Shown: positions 48,501 to 62,817, numbered from the stretch's first letter. The stretch: 64,000 nt of DNA from Chamaecrista fasciculata (GCA_003254925.1 QANZ01037815.1:69093-133092), one strand, 5' to 3'. Notes: a model not told the origin generated them from the sequence alone. Program-made: numbers and translations.

Positions 48501-51500
48501 ACATGTTAACCAAACACAATTTACTTTGTCTAATTATTCATAATAGTACAGGAGATTTAAGATTACTATGCAAAGTTCAGCATGGCATGAAAATAACACA
48601 GGCTAGAGCCTCTGCAGTAAGAGGACAATTTTATCCTGTTTCTGCAGTTTCTTTTTCTAATTTCAATTGAACCCTCTTAGAGTACAGAGAAGGAAAACAA
48701 GATGGGTACCCTAGATGGTGAATCAGCCCATTGCCAATTATCTTCAGGAAAGTCAAGCGTACTGAAATCAGCAGATGCCATAGTTGTATAAAGACCAGAA
48801 ATCTCATCTTCTGTCAAGCACCTGCCCCAGAGAAAAGCATCCATAATATGCATCTTTGATTCAACTCCTTCACTATCTGACCTTCCAAATGCATCAATAT
48901 CTGTAGGCGGTCTAACTCCCACCCAGACTTCTGTACCCTGTTCCCAAATGCAGCCACCCACAGCCAATGGCAATCCAGACTGGTAACCGTCAAATCCTCC
49001 ATCTAAATAACATGTTGCTTCACCTGATTCAGAATCTATTGTCATTGTCACAATATGCCACCTGCATCATGATTTTTTAACCCTGAAACATTAGTAAGCA
49101 GCCCCATGTTGAAACTGCAATGTCTTGACAAAGACAACAAGTATGACTGGACACCAATTTAGAAATTGCACAAACAGTCAAGTGCATAATATAGATACTT
49201 CCTTTTGTCCCCAACAATCTCATACAGTATTAAAAGACTCATGCATTGATTAAAATTAAAATCACATAAACACAAATGTCAAACCATAAAATTTCTAAAC
49301 AAAATTGAAAACATTCAGCTACAAGACACAAAAAACTAGTAACAAAAATTAGTACTCAGAAACCTGGGCACTCATCTTACAAAACCAATCATAAGACACA
49401 ATGATATAGAGATTTCTGGAAATTCAAACCTTCCATCTGCTATACTTGTTGCACTGATACTCCACTCCTTTGCAACAGTTGTTTGCCTATCACTTTGAGT
49501 AATCAATCGAAGCCCAACTTGGCCAGCCTCAATACCTTGTTCAGAACCAGCCACTAGAATCTCCCAGCAAACTTTGTTCTGAAACTCGGTGCCCAAAAGA
49601 CAAACTGGGCCGGACTCAGGTTGAACCATCAAAGAAATAGAGAAGCTAACCTTTTGACTTTGACATAAACTAGGATCAATTGGCCCATAATGCCTACCAC
49701 TTGCTGTTGGTTCATCATCAAGAACACATATGGCACCTGTAACTCCAGTCTGCCAACGATATTGAATAGTCAGTCAAAGGAATCAGAACCACGTTAATCA
49801 ATCATGGAATGAAGAAATATCCTCACTAATTATCAAAGACAGTGCCAGCAAACATGTCCAAACACTGAAATTCAATATGTTGGTGACGGTCAAGAGAAGA
49901 ACAATGGTAGATGAATAGCAATTAAGTTGGATGACAAAACTCTGGTATCCTATTTCCAAAAAACGAAAAACTCGCATCCAGCCAATACAATCATTGCTAT
50001 CAATATAAACTCCATAATAAAACAGTTTTCTCTGAACGGTAGTTGCAAGACCATGTAATATATTCACACAAGCAAGACCATCTAAAATATTCATACAAGC
50101 AAGAATATCATACATAAGTGACTTTAGCCCAAGGATGCAAATAACAGCCCCAAGGACAACGAACTGACAGTAAATACTTTTATTTTTACTACATGGTTTT
50201 AACTAAACTTTTCTGCTTTTTAAAAGGACAAGTAGAAGCAACATTCATGAAAGTAAACCAACCTGAAGTGCACGCCGAGCTAACTGTGAAACACGTATTC
50301 TACGAGCAATGCTTGAAACCCTCTCTCGAGCAAACGAATCATCAAGAACAGAATCACTCCCTACTGCACGCACTGCAGCTGCCATGGCTGCAGCCTCTCT
50401 GCTGCCAGCATTAGGAATGGAAGAAAGAAGTGAAGCTTCTATTTCCTTCCATTTGCGCTCCTCTTTCTCAAGGAGGGCTTTCCTTCTTTCTTTCCCTCTC
50501 CCCTCTTCCTCCCGCCTCTGCATGAAGATTTCCTCTTCCATCTCCTTTTCTCTTATGTAACTAGAAAATTCATTTAAAAAAATCATTTAGAACAAAGAAT
50601 GTATATTAGTATATTACATTGATGTGTTCAAGAACTTTCCAAAGCAGTACCTCTCTTGAATGATTTCAAATTGCCTGCGGTCTTCAGGCATCCACTTCTT
50701 TATTTTCTTGGCACTTAAGTCAGAAAATCCTATGCTATCAAGGAAGAGTCTCAAACGAACCTCATCCTAAAAGAATAATTGCATCATCATCGTTGCATAG
50801 TAAAATATATACAATTCATTGCAGGAATTTTCATTTACCTGTACCCGTTCTGCCTTGGCAGTCAAACCAAGCAACAAAAGTAAATAACCACCAAACTTAT
50901 CCCACATGTAAACCCACTCGGTATCAACAGCCTCTTCTAGCGCTAGAATTCGTGCATGAGCACACATTATTCTTCTATGATCTACATCACTGGCTGGCTC
51001 ATGCCGAAATGTCCTTTCATATCTTAATCTACTAAGAAATGATCCTGCAACTAATTCTTCATTTCTTAAACGATCTCTCAGTTTCATGACATCCTCTCTT
51101 GGTAGCATAAAATTCCCGGCCCTATCATGCATAATTGTAGGGTCACCAATCAAAAGTGCTGCAGAACTTGCTGACCTTTGTGGTGCTGAATAAGTTCCAG
51201 ATAATGCATTTCTGGTCTGCAAGGAAATGGCAGATAATCATTTGCGACAATTTTTGAAGCACTCCAGAAAATGTACACATGAAAGATATTTTTGAGTTTT
51301 TCCAACATTTCAATAACCAGATAAACAATTCATATGAAATGACACTATGAAGGGTCCACATGCGAGTGCAGCATCAGATAATAGATCTGTTAGCCTTTCT
51401 TGATCAGGGCAATATAAATCACTCGAGATGTTTAGGAGTTTTTAAAAATGTTTCGGAAAAAAAGACTCTAGAAGCAAAAGCAAAGAATGGACTATCTAGG

Positions 51501-54500
51501 AAAAGAAAACCATGAATTATTAAACTCATCATTGTGAAGAATCAAGTCCCTGAAGCTGAGAAGAAAAATTCATATATTTTTTAGATGGAAAAAAAAAATC
51601 GTACAGTATATTCTAAAGAAAAAAAACTCCTCAAACATGAAAAAATGCATATCCAGATGTGAAATTTTAACAACTTTTGTGAAAGGAGTGAATTTGACAG
51701 GGTATAAAAACAACAAATAACTCGAGAAACTAAGAGTAGAAACATTAAATAAATGACATTACAATAGCACCCTCTTAATCAAATAATAAAATTACACACC
51801 TTGGTTGCGGACCTAGCAATTGCCTGAATAACAGTTTCCTTGCTGAGAAAATGTACAGCATCTTCCATCATCTGCACAATATTATAAGGTTAAATCAACT
51901 TAAAACAAATGACACATTAAAATACAATTATCTGTAAAACAAAGTTTTCTGTTAATACGATCATTAGATGGTGTTTAAGAAATAAAAGTTAGTCACAATT
52001 ACTACTCAAACCTTAAGAGTAAGGCATGGACGGGAGACAGCAAATCCAAATGAAACAACAAGAGTAATTGCTGATACAGCTGCACCAGCAAAAGGTGGAT
52101 AAATCTTTAAACTGGCAACCACACCCCAGCCCTCTGTTGCCAGGGCAATCCCATACAGCATGAGAAAGGCCATACTGTAAAAAACATATGCACGTAGACA
52201 TGTTACTTTATAGAATTCAATGAAGAGTTAACATAACCAGAAATTAAAAATTGGTTGAGAAATTTTCAAAACAATAAATGAAAGTTAGTATAGGCCATAT
52301 TGGATAAACCTGACATTCTTCCCACAATCTGCATGGGCATCATACACATACACTGGAAGCACTCTAGGAGAATATACTACAATGGGAGGTGAAAGCAGAA
52401 CCTAGACAACAGAAACAGAAAGGATTAAAAACAAAGATTAAGCATGACAGCATTCAATTCACTAACTTGCCGCATAGTATTAAAAAAATATTTCACTGAG
52501 TCTCGTATGACTCACAGTCAAAGCCCGTCCAGCAAGAAGAAAAAGAAATGAAAAATAACCAACTGATGCTCCAACAAACGGTTTATCTGAAAAAGGAAAA
52601 AATAACAAGGTCATGAGAACAGCAGCCATTTGTGGTAAGTATATCATAGCATAGTGACAAATTATATACTTAGCCTTCACCTTCAAACCAACCCACAAGA
52701 AATGCTGCCAAAGCCAACAAAAAAGCAAGGAAGCAGACAAAGAACATCTGTGTGCGGCTCAAATAAAAATTATTTGATGCCCAATGGTGGATGGCACCAA
52801 TTGCTAACACCATAAGGAGAAGAACCAAGAGAAATGCTGCCCCTATCTGTAAAATTGAAAAAAAGGTGGTAACCCAGAAAAAAACAAAAAGGTGGTTAAA
52901 GATATGAAAGAGTCAACTCACGAGTTTAAAGATACAACACTTAACTAACAGCAATTAAGTGAACTAATACTTACAGTCCAAGGTCTGACAACAACTATAA
53001 CAGCTGATATAGCACCAAGCAGAAGAAGAAGACCAATTATAACAAAAGTATATACACCCCGGGAAAGTTTCCAACCGTCGTCCTTCCTGCAAAGAGACAT
53101 TTTGAGAAAGATCAGGCATGTATCATACTACAAAACTGAAGTTGTATGACTTCACCACAAAGATCAATTAACAATTATAAGTTTACCAACCACTTAAGTA
53201 ATCCAGAGCTAAGTGAGAGTACTGCCGGAATACAGACCAAAGGGAGTAAAGCAGCTAAGAAATCACCCTTTGTTGGAACCTGATCATCCCTATACTTGAT
53301 AACTTCTAAATAGGACACACCACAAAATGCTACAAGGACAACTGCATTAAGGAAAAGAAGTTCATATAAATATGAAGACAAGCAGCAACTAAATAATAAA
53401 ATATAAATTTGTGCTTGTACGTGCACACATAAAGAAAGAAAATACCTGAAAATATTCCAATACAGATAGCAGAGGAAAGTGAGAACCGGTATGTGGCAAA
53501 CCATGAAATGATTGGCAGCACACTAGTGACAACTAAAGCAATTGCAGATGCCATAGCCCATCCAAGGTACACAGATGATGCGTAAGGGGAGGCGAAGCTT
53601 TTCTGATCACCATTCCACCCCTTATATCTTAAATCTTCTAAAGGCTTTGACGATACTATTTCTCCCAAAGCAAGCACAGATCCCACAAATATTGACATAC
53701 AAATAATAAGAACAATACCCTGTCAAAAAATCATTATTGATCAGAAACTTTATCAGAAATTAAATGAGCAGAACAGTCACAATTCTCCACAAGTAATTAA
53801 CCAACAACAAACTTCTAGCTAATATATTACATAACAAGAGAAGTATGCTTCTTTTGACAGTAGCAACTGTAAGAGGAAACGCTAACAAGATTTTTCAGCA
53901 AAATAAAGTCGGATTAAATAGCATTAAGCTCCAACCAAATACACCAAATCCATCATTCAGAGGTCAGTTTCATAGATCTTTAACGTCATTTCTTCTTTTA
54001 AAACCTTGAAAAATGAGTGGCAAAATATATTTATCCAGACAGATCATTATGGATAACAAGTTTGTTAAATAACTCCAAGTGCCAACCAATGTCAGAAATT
54101 TCTAGTCGAAAGGCCTAGATTTACATCATATTTCTATTTCCCTAGATAAGATGAATAGAATTCTCACTCCTCCTGTTCTTTTACTTTTAAATATTACTTT
54201 CAACACACCCTTAATTGTTAAAACAGTAACTGGAGGGTAAAGCATCCGTTATGCAACAAACATAAACTTGCAGGCACCATTATAGGTCTATAAAGAGACA
54301 TGAATAACAAACCTCCTTTCTAGCAGGAGTTCGGTCATTTCCTGCGCTTCCAGCACAATTCAAATGAGGAACCCAAAACTGGTAACCATTACGAATCCAT
54401 ATAGGGAAAGCAACTGAGAGGCATGCCACAATTAGTGGCACAGTCAATGACAATCCAAGGAGAACAGATGATTTGCTGCACATGATACAAAGAAATTATT

Positions 54501-57500
54501 TCATACCACTCAAACAAAAGCACTGGCACTTGTTACAGGAGAAAAAGCATCCACATGCAACAAACAATGTATAAACAACCAGATATATCATTTCAAGAAA
54601 TCAAACCAGACTATAAGGATGAAGCCAATCTCAAAGACAAAGTAAAAATGACATGCACGAATGAAAGAGTGTACCTCAAGAAGGAAAGCAACAATCCTAC
54701 ACATGTGCTGAGCAGCCATGCAATGAAGCCATACTGAAGACAGCCAATTTGGAAGATGAGAAAGGTGATTAGCATTACTTGAAGTTCTTAAAATTGAATA
54801 CCACATTACACATCAATAAAACAAAGGATGAACTGAACAGGGGAAATAATGGTTAACACCTTAATTTCCACATATGCATCTTAATGTTGCTTCTAATACA
54901 AGAGTTAATAAAAGACAATCACTAAAAAAATCCATAAAAATTGGAGGAAATGAAAAGAACCAGTACTTCAAAAGTTATTCAATATGCATACACAAAAAGC
55001 AGTTCAAATTATCGACTTAATAATTTTTGGCTATACAAGTACCTATATCAACAATTAGATGTTTTTGCACAAATACAATAAACAATTTGTATAGATGTTT
55101 TTTTCACAGGTTGAAATGCTCTTCAAGAAATCAAAGGCTATTTGCATGATAAAGTACAAAAGCCCATTAGTATGGGCATGAAGTTGGTATCATAATGGCA
55201 GTTAGAAAATCAGGCCTCCTATCTATAGCTAATAAATAGAATTTCACCGGCCTACAAGAATAATCTTCAAAAGATTAACAAAATGCAGAACTTAACTACA
55301 TCCACTAAGCTACAGAAGCATATCTAAAAATAAAAGCATTAACAAAGTACATAGAGTAAAGATTAATTGGTTCAACAAGATTACACAGTAAATACTAATA
55401 AGTCAAATTCATCTGTTCCAAGGAAAGAATTTAATATATTCCTCAAATAGTCATATGAGTACCTTCCTGGGTTTTGACGTCATGGCCATTTCTTCTGCCT
55501 TTAGTGATCGAAGGAAAGCCATGATTGACCATATCACAGGAGACAACAGCAACACTGCGAAGCCAAACTCAAACTAAAACAAAAAAAAAAGTCCAAACAA
55601 TGTCAAGAAAAGTTTATGTTGGAGATAACAGAAGCAACAAAATAAAATTGAACTTAGGCTTTCAATATTAGCACAAGAACAAGAAATATATATAAAAAGA
55701 TGATAGGTTTTCACAAATCACCTGCTGATGCGTTGCATTAATAATTTTGATGGTCTTGGGACGAAATATAGCAACCGTGATTGTTTCAAGGATGAAAATG
55801 AAACTAAATAGGACCCAAGCTCGCTCTGGTGTACCCACTATGTGATGCAAAACAAGTCTGGACAACTGAAGCCACTTCTCAAACCCATGAAGCCTCAGTT
55901 CTTCAGATAATGAAATTTGATTAGGAATTGCATTGTCAACACTATTTGAGTCAACAATGGTAATATCAGTATTGTCACGATGATCTCTGTCTGCATCAAG
56001 ACTACTCCTCTGCAACAAAGCCAGGATAGTTGGATCCAAACTTTTCTCTTTCAACATCATAGCAAAATTAGGATCCAAGCCTTTATCCTGTAATAAAGCA
56101 CTCAATTCGCGATCACCTTGTCTTGCTCTTCTCTTTAGCATAGATGTGATTCTAGGGTCATTCAACCTTTCTTGAAATGCCACAGCTAAATTCAAATCAA
56201 GTGTTTGCTGATTTGCAGAGTTTGATGCACTAGAGTCACACCCTTGACTCTCAAGACCACTACTAGAACAAACCACCAAGGAATTACTGGGATCCAAATT
56301 TCTATCAGCACAAGAAATTCCGCCATCAGGCTCATGAACAGCTGAACGACAAGAGCTGCTATGTAACGCTAAACTTGGCCTTCCACTCTCTATACTTTTT
56401 TCACTGTTCATTCCCTCTTGCAAACTAGTAGTTTGAGACAGAACATTATTCCAATTGCTTCCTTCAACTGCAGCCATGCTCCTGCCAGCTTCAATGGCAT
56501 TACCAAGATTACCAGCTTCAACACTACTACTGCGTTTCATACTTGAGCCACAGCCTTCAGAAGAGCTTGATGAACTGTTATGTTCTTTTCTACGAAAACC
56601 TTCCCTCAAGCGAATCACTGTGCTCTGTAAGGCATCTCTTCTTGCTGCCAATGGGTTAGTCACTGACAAATGTCGAGAAACAGCAGCTCCTACAAGTACA
56701 GATGCTACAACAGCATAACTGACACAGTGGCCCAAATACCTGAAGTTGGAAAGCTTAGATATGTGAAGAAAACAATGACAAAATCAGTTGGAGTTCAAGG
56801 AGGCATGTTCAGTTGTAAATGTACTAACCAGTAGTGCACACCAAAACAAATAAGAAACACACGAGATGTTCCAGCAATAAACAGCGCTGCAACACGACTT
56901 TTAAGAAGTTGAAAACCATACAGACAAGCTCCCATATTCCAGTCTACATGACAAAAAATGCACAGAAATAGAGCAGCATGAGGATTTTCGCTTTTGTCAA
57001 CATAGAAGTATGAATACTATCAATAACAAAGGAAAACAATATACCAAGAATGATGACAGCAGCTGAAGTGATAGATCCAAGCCAATGTGCCTCCTTTGCT
57101 GTCAGACCATACAAGATAGAGTACACAAGAAGAACTAGCAATGAGCCAAGATAGAGAAGTCCAAGATGTGAAGCCCTGCCAAAACACAGAAACCATGAAT
57201 ACATAAAAGTATGGATTGCATAAAATTCGAAAGTCAAAGGAAGATTCAGAAGAACTTACCTTCTGGATTCCCGAGGATATAACTCATTTGGGTCCGGTGG
57301 CTCAGGTAAACAAGCCAAAGGACCCATTTCTATACCATCAGGATAAGCAAATTTGTAGGCCCTTCGTACATACTCATCCACATCCAAGCCATTCCCTACA
57401 ATATTTAATGGCAATAAAAAAAATCAACATAAAAGCAAACTAAATAGTAAATCCTGCAAAGGAATATCATAATGCCATGGGTCTCTAATTAATAAAAATC

Positions 57501-60500
57501 ATACCATTAAAAACCATTCTGCAAATAAATAGCATGTTAATTGCTAAAGCAATTGCTGAGACTCCAAAAAAGAAGCCAGAAGGCGAATAACGCTCAGATG
57601 CATGCGAACCAGCTGTAACATATACTGCACAAAGTTCATAGGCACAAAGTAGTGCAACAGCCAGTAGAAGGAGAATAGCAACAGCTCCTGTTAGTGATGT
57701 AAAAAGTTAGCATAGTGAAATGAAATACAACAATATTAAGACACCGCAACATATTACAACAGCAGATATATTAGGTCAACAAGTTTAAAAGTTAAATCAG
57801 CACATCATCTCTTCTCTTTGACCTAAAATTTATTTTAGAGTTCTTACCATACAGCTTATAAACTAAAACAAGCAACATAAAAATCAGAGAAAAGTACTAT
57901 ACTGCAGATCTGGAAAAACTTAAGCATCAACTGATCAACCACTTCAATAGAAGAACTAACCAAAAACGATCCTCTTGCTAGTCATAGTATATCTAACATA
58001 ATTTTCATTTTTGTTAAAGTTATTTATACCATTTCACCTTATTTATTCCCTAACCAAAGATTTTCTATTCAACTTGATGTTTCCCTCATGTCACCTTATC
58101 CAATCAGATCTACATGTTGATTCTGCAGTGCAATGAGAAATGAACTAAAAGGATCTGCAGCTAACACTGAGGAAATGAACTCAAAAGAAAATGTCATTAC
58201 TAAAATCATAATGCAGTATGAGGATTCAATTAAACAATAATAATTGTAGCGAAAACAACTCCTGCGGTACAGAATCAATCAACATTTTTAGACAAGATCC
58301 AATTAAACCATCCAAGCCAAGAGCTTAATTGAATAACTCATTATAGAACACAACAACGAAACCCACTCTCTTAGTACTCCCCATTCTGACTAATCTTAAA
58401 TTGAAATAGGAAGCCAACAGATTGGGCAGCACAATGAACCATTAGTTTATTAAAAATATTATAATATTATCTTTTTGTTAATTATGCTACTAAACAATTA
58501 ACACATTATCATAATCTTGTCAAAATTACTTTAAATAACAACAATCCTAATAAAGAAATCAGATTTCCATTTGGAGCCATACTCTTATGATGGGCTGGGG
58601 TGAACTACATACCAGGCAAAATGCCCCCATTTAGCTCTAAGTACGCTTCAATTACCAGTACCACCCACAACTTTCATGCTGCTAAATGGGTATTAACTAA
58701 AAAAACAAGACAGTAGAGAGACATTTCCAAATTACTGGCTAAAATCATATAATCAAGAACAATGATGCCTACACCCTAAAACTTTATGGGACTGAAGCCT
58801 AAACCCTAAAACTTTTCATGTGTAAACGTTCCTTTTCAGTTTAATATTAGCATGAAGCCTAAATCCTAATATCATACAATGCTAAACTTGCATTGCTTAG
58901 AATACTTGTGCAAAATCATAAGAGGTCCAACTATGCATATATTAACAAGACAAACAAGCAAATAAATTTAGTACAAGCCAGCATTTGTTCAAGGGCTTTC
59001 ATTTAGTCATCCTCCTATTAATACTACTTGGAGACAAATAATTTGTTCACTTTATTCTCATCCTTTTTTTTTAACAGCACTTTATTCTCATCCTGAAGAG
59101 AGGCAAAGTCCACAATTTGACCTCGTACCTAGTGAATCTAAATTCTAAATCACAAATTAGATAGATAAACATGTGCCTGAACATGATCAAACATAAAAGA
59201 CAAGCTACAAGCTAGAATCATAATAATGATAATGTAGCATACAACAGCACCTCCGAAAGAGAAGTTATATAAACCAGGCGTGGTAACATAGAAGTTTGAA
59301 GTTTCACATTCCAATCTTAACCAAAACGAATAATTTCTGCCCTATTTTATCATTAAACCAGACAGGGTTTCACTTTGTCGAACAATAAATAAGCCAGAAG
59401 ATACATACTTGAGCTTTGCCACTGCGTTCTCCACCAGAGCATAATGGAATAGAAAGCCAATAACAGAGCAGTGCCAGCCATTATTACAGCCAAACCAATT
59501 AGGTCCCGACCCAATATTACAATCAACCAGGATCCCCAAGTTATAAGCACCAGAATTGGTGAAATAACAATAATCCATGCAAATAGATTCAGAAGTCCGC
59601 AAAGCAAATGAAGTTGAGGGCCTTGCAAGAAACTTGGCCATTTCCGAGCAAAAATCCAACTGGAAATAGAAATTAAAAAAAAAATCAAGTAATTTTCAAA
59701 ACATATTCTCGGATAATATGGAGTTACTGAATTTCAGATAAAAGGGAGGAAATTAATATAAGGGGTTCCAATGTTAAAGTAAATTTCATTCTATTTTCTG
59801 ATAAACTTTCAAAATAGATATACAGCCATAATATCGAATGTGCAAGTCTCTTTAGCACTTCCGTAACTGCTCTTTGGACGCTCCATTTTCCTTATTCGGT
59901 ATAAAACATGGGTGTCGAAAAGCTGTTTCTATGATATCCGCTTCGGAATATTTGTAACGAAAGCTTCCGCCTTTACAGGTAAAAGGAAAAACCCAGTTCG
60001 AGTCCCCACTTGGTGGGGGTGCTGGGAAAGGGAATATACTAGGCAGCCTTACCCCTATTTTTTTTTTTGCAGAGAGGCTGATTCGAACCCATGACCTCAG
60101 ACCCCACGGCAAGTGTGCTTACCGCTGAGCCAAGTCGGCCCTTCGCCTTCACAAGTAATAAGCCAAAAATATACACACTTTCTATATATTACATCAAACT
60201 TTTAGATAGGTTAATGTACATTTGGCATCCGTTCCATCAGCGGCACCGTTACTTAACAGAAACAGTAACCGTTATTGGTGTCAGTTGCGCATATTATTAA
60301 GGAAACCCAAAAATTAAAGGAAAAGGTAGCAGGCCACTAAGGAATCACCGATATTGTCACTCAGTTATAGTTTTCCATATATAAAAACATTCATTTTCAA
60401 GTTATTCAAAAAGCAAAAGGCTCATATGGCTTTAAACGTGCACCAATTGGTTCAAATTGACATCATTAGATTCTTCATAATGCTGGATCTGAAGTTACTG

Positions 60501-60877
60501 AGGTAATTACATTTGTGCTTCCCAAATGATAAAAGGATCCTGATTTCTAAGGACTTGTAGCAAAATATTTCATGAGTTATGAATTTAGAGCATATAAAAG
60601 CCAATGCCAGCGAATTTCCATTTTGCAACCCCATGACACAATTTAATACCACACAAAGTCTATTAGTGCAACAGAACCACCAAACAGCATTCAATTGATT
60701 TATCAAGTCAATAATGGTTAGAGATAGAGATAACCAAATCTTGAAACGCTACCTGTAAATTCGCCACGGTCTCCAGTTCACAAGCCAAAGTATGGAGAAG
60801 GAACCCAATCCTAAAATTGAGAAGAGGATACCAGAAATTACGCAAGCCAGCATAAGCCTACGGTCATCCGCTTCCAT
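45555..60877 (-). CDS. DEK1: DEK1 membrane-anchored calpain (phytocalpain)
   Basis: Plasma-membrane cysteine protease needed for epidermis and aleurone identity and cell-wall orientation. Coding exons in order: 60877-60753, 59659-59409, 57687-57505, 57395-57260, 57175-57045, 56943-56829, 56739-55722, 55573-55463, 54733-54675, 54475-54313, 53719-53446, 53341-53191, 53086-52975, 52846-52681, 52586-52516, 52401-52310, 52174-52012, 51871-51800, 51216-50839, 50766-50651, 50560-50263, 49749-49430, 49061-48710, 48459-48139, 48064-47960, 47866-47738, 46957-46577, 46496-46359, 46180-45944, 45860-45555. These give 2157 aa (Arabidopsis 2151). Many hydrophobic helices are broken by one large Ser-rich loop (exon 7). 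Next come an [16 protein letters not shown] charged arm, a laminin-G-like segment (exons 22-23), the CysPc protease core and a C2-like C-terminus ending [10 protein letters not shown]. The catalytic triad is intact: Cys1767 (codon 47851-47849, GDCWFLSA), His1925 (46597-46595) and Asn1945 (46457-46455, IRNPWAN). Confidence 0.97.
47658..47674. repeat. (TA)n microsatellite in DEK1 intron
   Basis: A short TA run in the intron between DEK1 exons 26 and 27. Confidence 0.7.
59985..60141 (-). mobile_element. Au-like SINE in DEK1 intron 1
   Basis: On the minus strand the element opens with a tRNA-like head: box A TTGGCTCAGCGGTAAGC and box B GGTTCGAATC, followed by CAGCCTCTCTGCA, an A-run, GGGTAAGGCTGCCTA and CCACCAAGTGGGGA. 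This order is that of the Au SINE family of angiosperms. Imperfect direct repeats flank it (59964-59982 and 60141-60158, CTTCCGCCTTTACAGG versus CTTCGCCTTCACAAG). It is in the same orientation as DEK1. Not a functional tRNA, because no acceptor stem closes. Confidence 0.8.
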
Positions 60878-60908
60878 GACTTGCTCTTTTCAGATACAGC
60901 GCATGCAC

Positions 60909-61001
60909 CTATTCACATCGAAAATGAAAAGAAAATAACAGTAAACAGTACGAAAAAGATGGAAACTTGTGGAATGTGGAAGGGAGATGAATGGGTTTCA
61001 C
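60909..61001 (-). other. possible DEK1 5' UTR intron
   Basis: On the minus strand a donor (GTAG|GTGAAA, exon side 61002) and an acceptor (GTGAATAG|GTGCATG, exon resumes 60908) bracket 93 nt with a T-rich tract before the acceptor. It would leave a short leader exon before the ATG at 60877. Suggested by splice signals only. Confidence 0.4.
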
Positions 61002-61002
61002 C

Positions 61003-61430
61003 TACTTGATAGTAGTAGGGTGAAATGGGAACAACATGATGGTGAATTCAAAGGAAATGGGTCATTCCAGAGATAGCTTCGGAGGTCGGGAGCTAGGGCT
61101 TGGAGCGGAGCATAAGCGAGTAAATTAGCTGCAGAGTGAAGCTAGGGTTAGCAAGAAAGACAGGTAGAAGAAAAATCTGAAAATGAAGCGTTTGTCTGCT
61201 TCAATTTTGTTGCTATCTTCTTCGGGTATCTCAGATAGTTTCAGAGGGAAAGAGTAAAGATTAAAACCCTACAGCTCTGTCTGTGTTGATCTGTGTGGAG
61301 TGTGGACTGTGAAATAATGTGAACGTGAAGTAAAAAGGTTGTTTGGAGAGAGAAAGGGAGAGAAAAAGACAGAGACACAGAGAGAGAAAAGAATTTCAGA
61401 ATGGCTATAAAATATAAAAGAAATCATTGT
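61003..61430 (-). promoter_or_regulatory. DEK1 leader and promoter region
   Basis: On the minus strand this holds a CT-rich tract (complement of 61348-61390), a TATA-like TTATATTTTATAG (complement of about 61403-61418) and an inverted telo-box (61264-61271, AAACCCTA on the plus strand). Suitable for a core promoter, but the start site cannot be fixed from sequence. Confidence 0.4.
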
Positions 61431-62280
61431 TGGGTCACGCCCACTTTCCATGAATACGCGTGAATGAACTGCCCAATAAAAAGGTCAAGTAAAACGTCAC
61501 AGCCAGCACTTTTCGTGGGAGTGAGTGTCACGCGAGGTTTGTGGCGAGTGAACAAAATAATTGAGCCTAGGCGTTGTAGACTCGCATTTCTCAGACAAAG
61601 GAAAAATATAATTAACCTTAGGAATACCTTTTTGATATTTTTGAAATTGAAGGGTCAAATTGGTTGCGGAATATGAGTCATTTTTTTATATTAGTAGGTG
61701 AAGTGTTGAGGCTTCGGTCTTCACACCTAAATTTTTTAATGGCAGAAACAAGGGAGAAGGTGGACTTTTTCTTCTTTGTTTTTTTTTAAAAAAAAATGTT
61801 CATCATTATTGTGAGAAAGAATTTGAAACTAGACTTGTTTGACAAGAGAACATAATAATGTAATTTTAGACTAGTATTGTCGTCAGTCAGGCCTGGCAAC
61901 AAGTTTCACTGGACCCTTAACTCAAATTGGCAGCCCAACGTTCCCAATTCCCATTTGGGTCTGATGAAGGCCCCCTCGCTTATAAGCCAGCCTCTCTATC
62001 GTGAACCACATCAATTGAATGATATTCTCAGAAGTTTCACCTGCAAATCTGCAATGTTATTTCCAAAAGAAAATGTCAAACAGGAAAAGCTAATTTTAAT
62101 TTAGATCACTTGCGTGCATGTTAAGTTGCTAACCATATGGTTGAAAATAAAGCTATGCTGGTCTTCTCAATTTTACTAAGAACTAAATCAGGCATGTTTG
62201 GGGAGGATATATATGGATGTACATGTCCTGCCTCATATATATTGCAACTTACCTCACTTTCCATCCCTCCTAGTTTTTTT
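61431..62280. other. intergenic
   Basis: No coding sequence with recognisable similarity. Short frames at 61464-61676 and 61877-62104 look fortuitous. Confidence 0.4.
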
Positions 62281-62287
62281 GCTGTTT

Positions 62288-62477
62288 TTTTTTTTTTGGT
62301 AAATACCATGGGTGTCCCCCACCTATCCGTGTTACGATCTAGGCAAAAACTAATCTCATTTGGGCCTGGAAACGAACAGTTAAAGCCCTCCCAACAAATG
62401 TCGATTCCAGGGCTCGAACCCGGATCCCTCAACCTGGGGTGCAGCTCGCCTACCGCTGCACCAAACACTTGTTGGTA
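62288..62477 (-). mobile_element. tRNA-derived SINE
   Basis: On the minus strand: box A TGGTGCAGCGGTAGGCGAG, box B GGTTCGAGCCC, then TTGTTGGGAGGGC, GATTAGT and CGTAACACGGATAG, ending in a poly-A tail (T-run 62285-62297 on the plus strand). A 7-bp direct repeat GCTGTTT flanks it (62281-62287 and 62478-62484). The body matches the SINE at 1191-1370. Confidence 0.8.
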
Positions 62478-62484
62478 GCTGTTT

Positions 62485-62817
62485 AAATGATGTCTAGAAC
62501 TCTTTTGGCTTGACTGAATGTGTTTACCCATAGCTGATATATGCTCTTCCAAGCTAAGGAAGCTCTCCAAAACAAGAATGACCTAGCTAGTTGTTTGTGA
62601 ATCAATTTTGTTTTAGCTTTATAGATATAAGTATGCAGACCATGCATCTAGTAATTAATTGGGTGAGTGGTGCTTAAATCATAGGAGCATATAGTAAATC
62701 AGCTATGACATGTGTGAAAGCGCTTCCTACTTCCATTGTTGACCAGGAAGATATTGGGTTTCTTTTATTTTTTCAAAGTACCATATTGATTGGATAGAAA
62801 AGTTAAAAGGGTGAGAA
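62485..62817. other. intergenic
   Basis: Nothing recognised between the SINE and the LTR relic. Confidence 0.4.

Noticed and set aside
55668-56735. Stand-alone 355-codon minus-strand gene
   Set aside because: It is exon 7 of DEK1 read into the following intron; the frame joins both neighbouring exons through GT-AG sites.
60070-60141. Possible tRNA gene (box A and box B)
   Set aside because: No closing acceptor stem, and the downstream body is that of an Au-like SINE.
62400-62477. Possible tRNA gene on the minus strand
   Set aside because: B-box and A-box belong to a SINE head followed by a SINE body and poly-A tail; no mature tRNA fold is evident.
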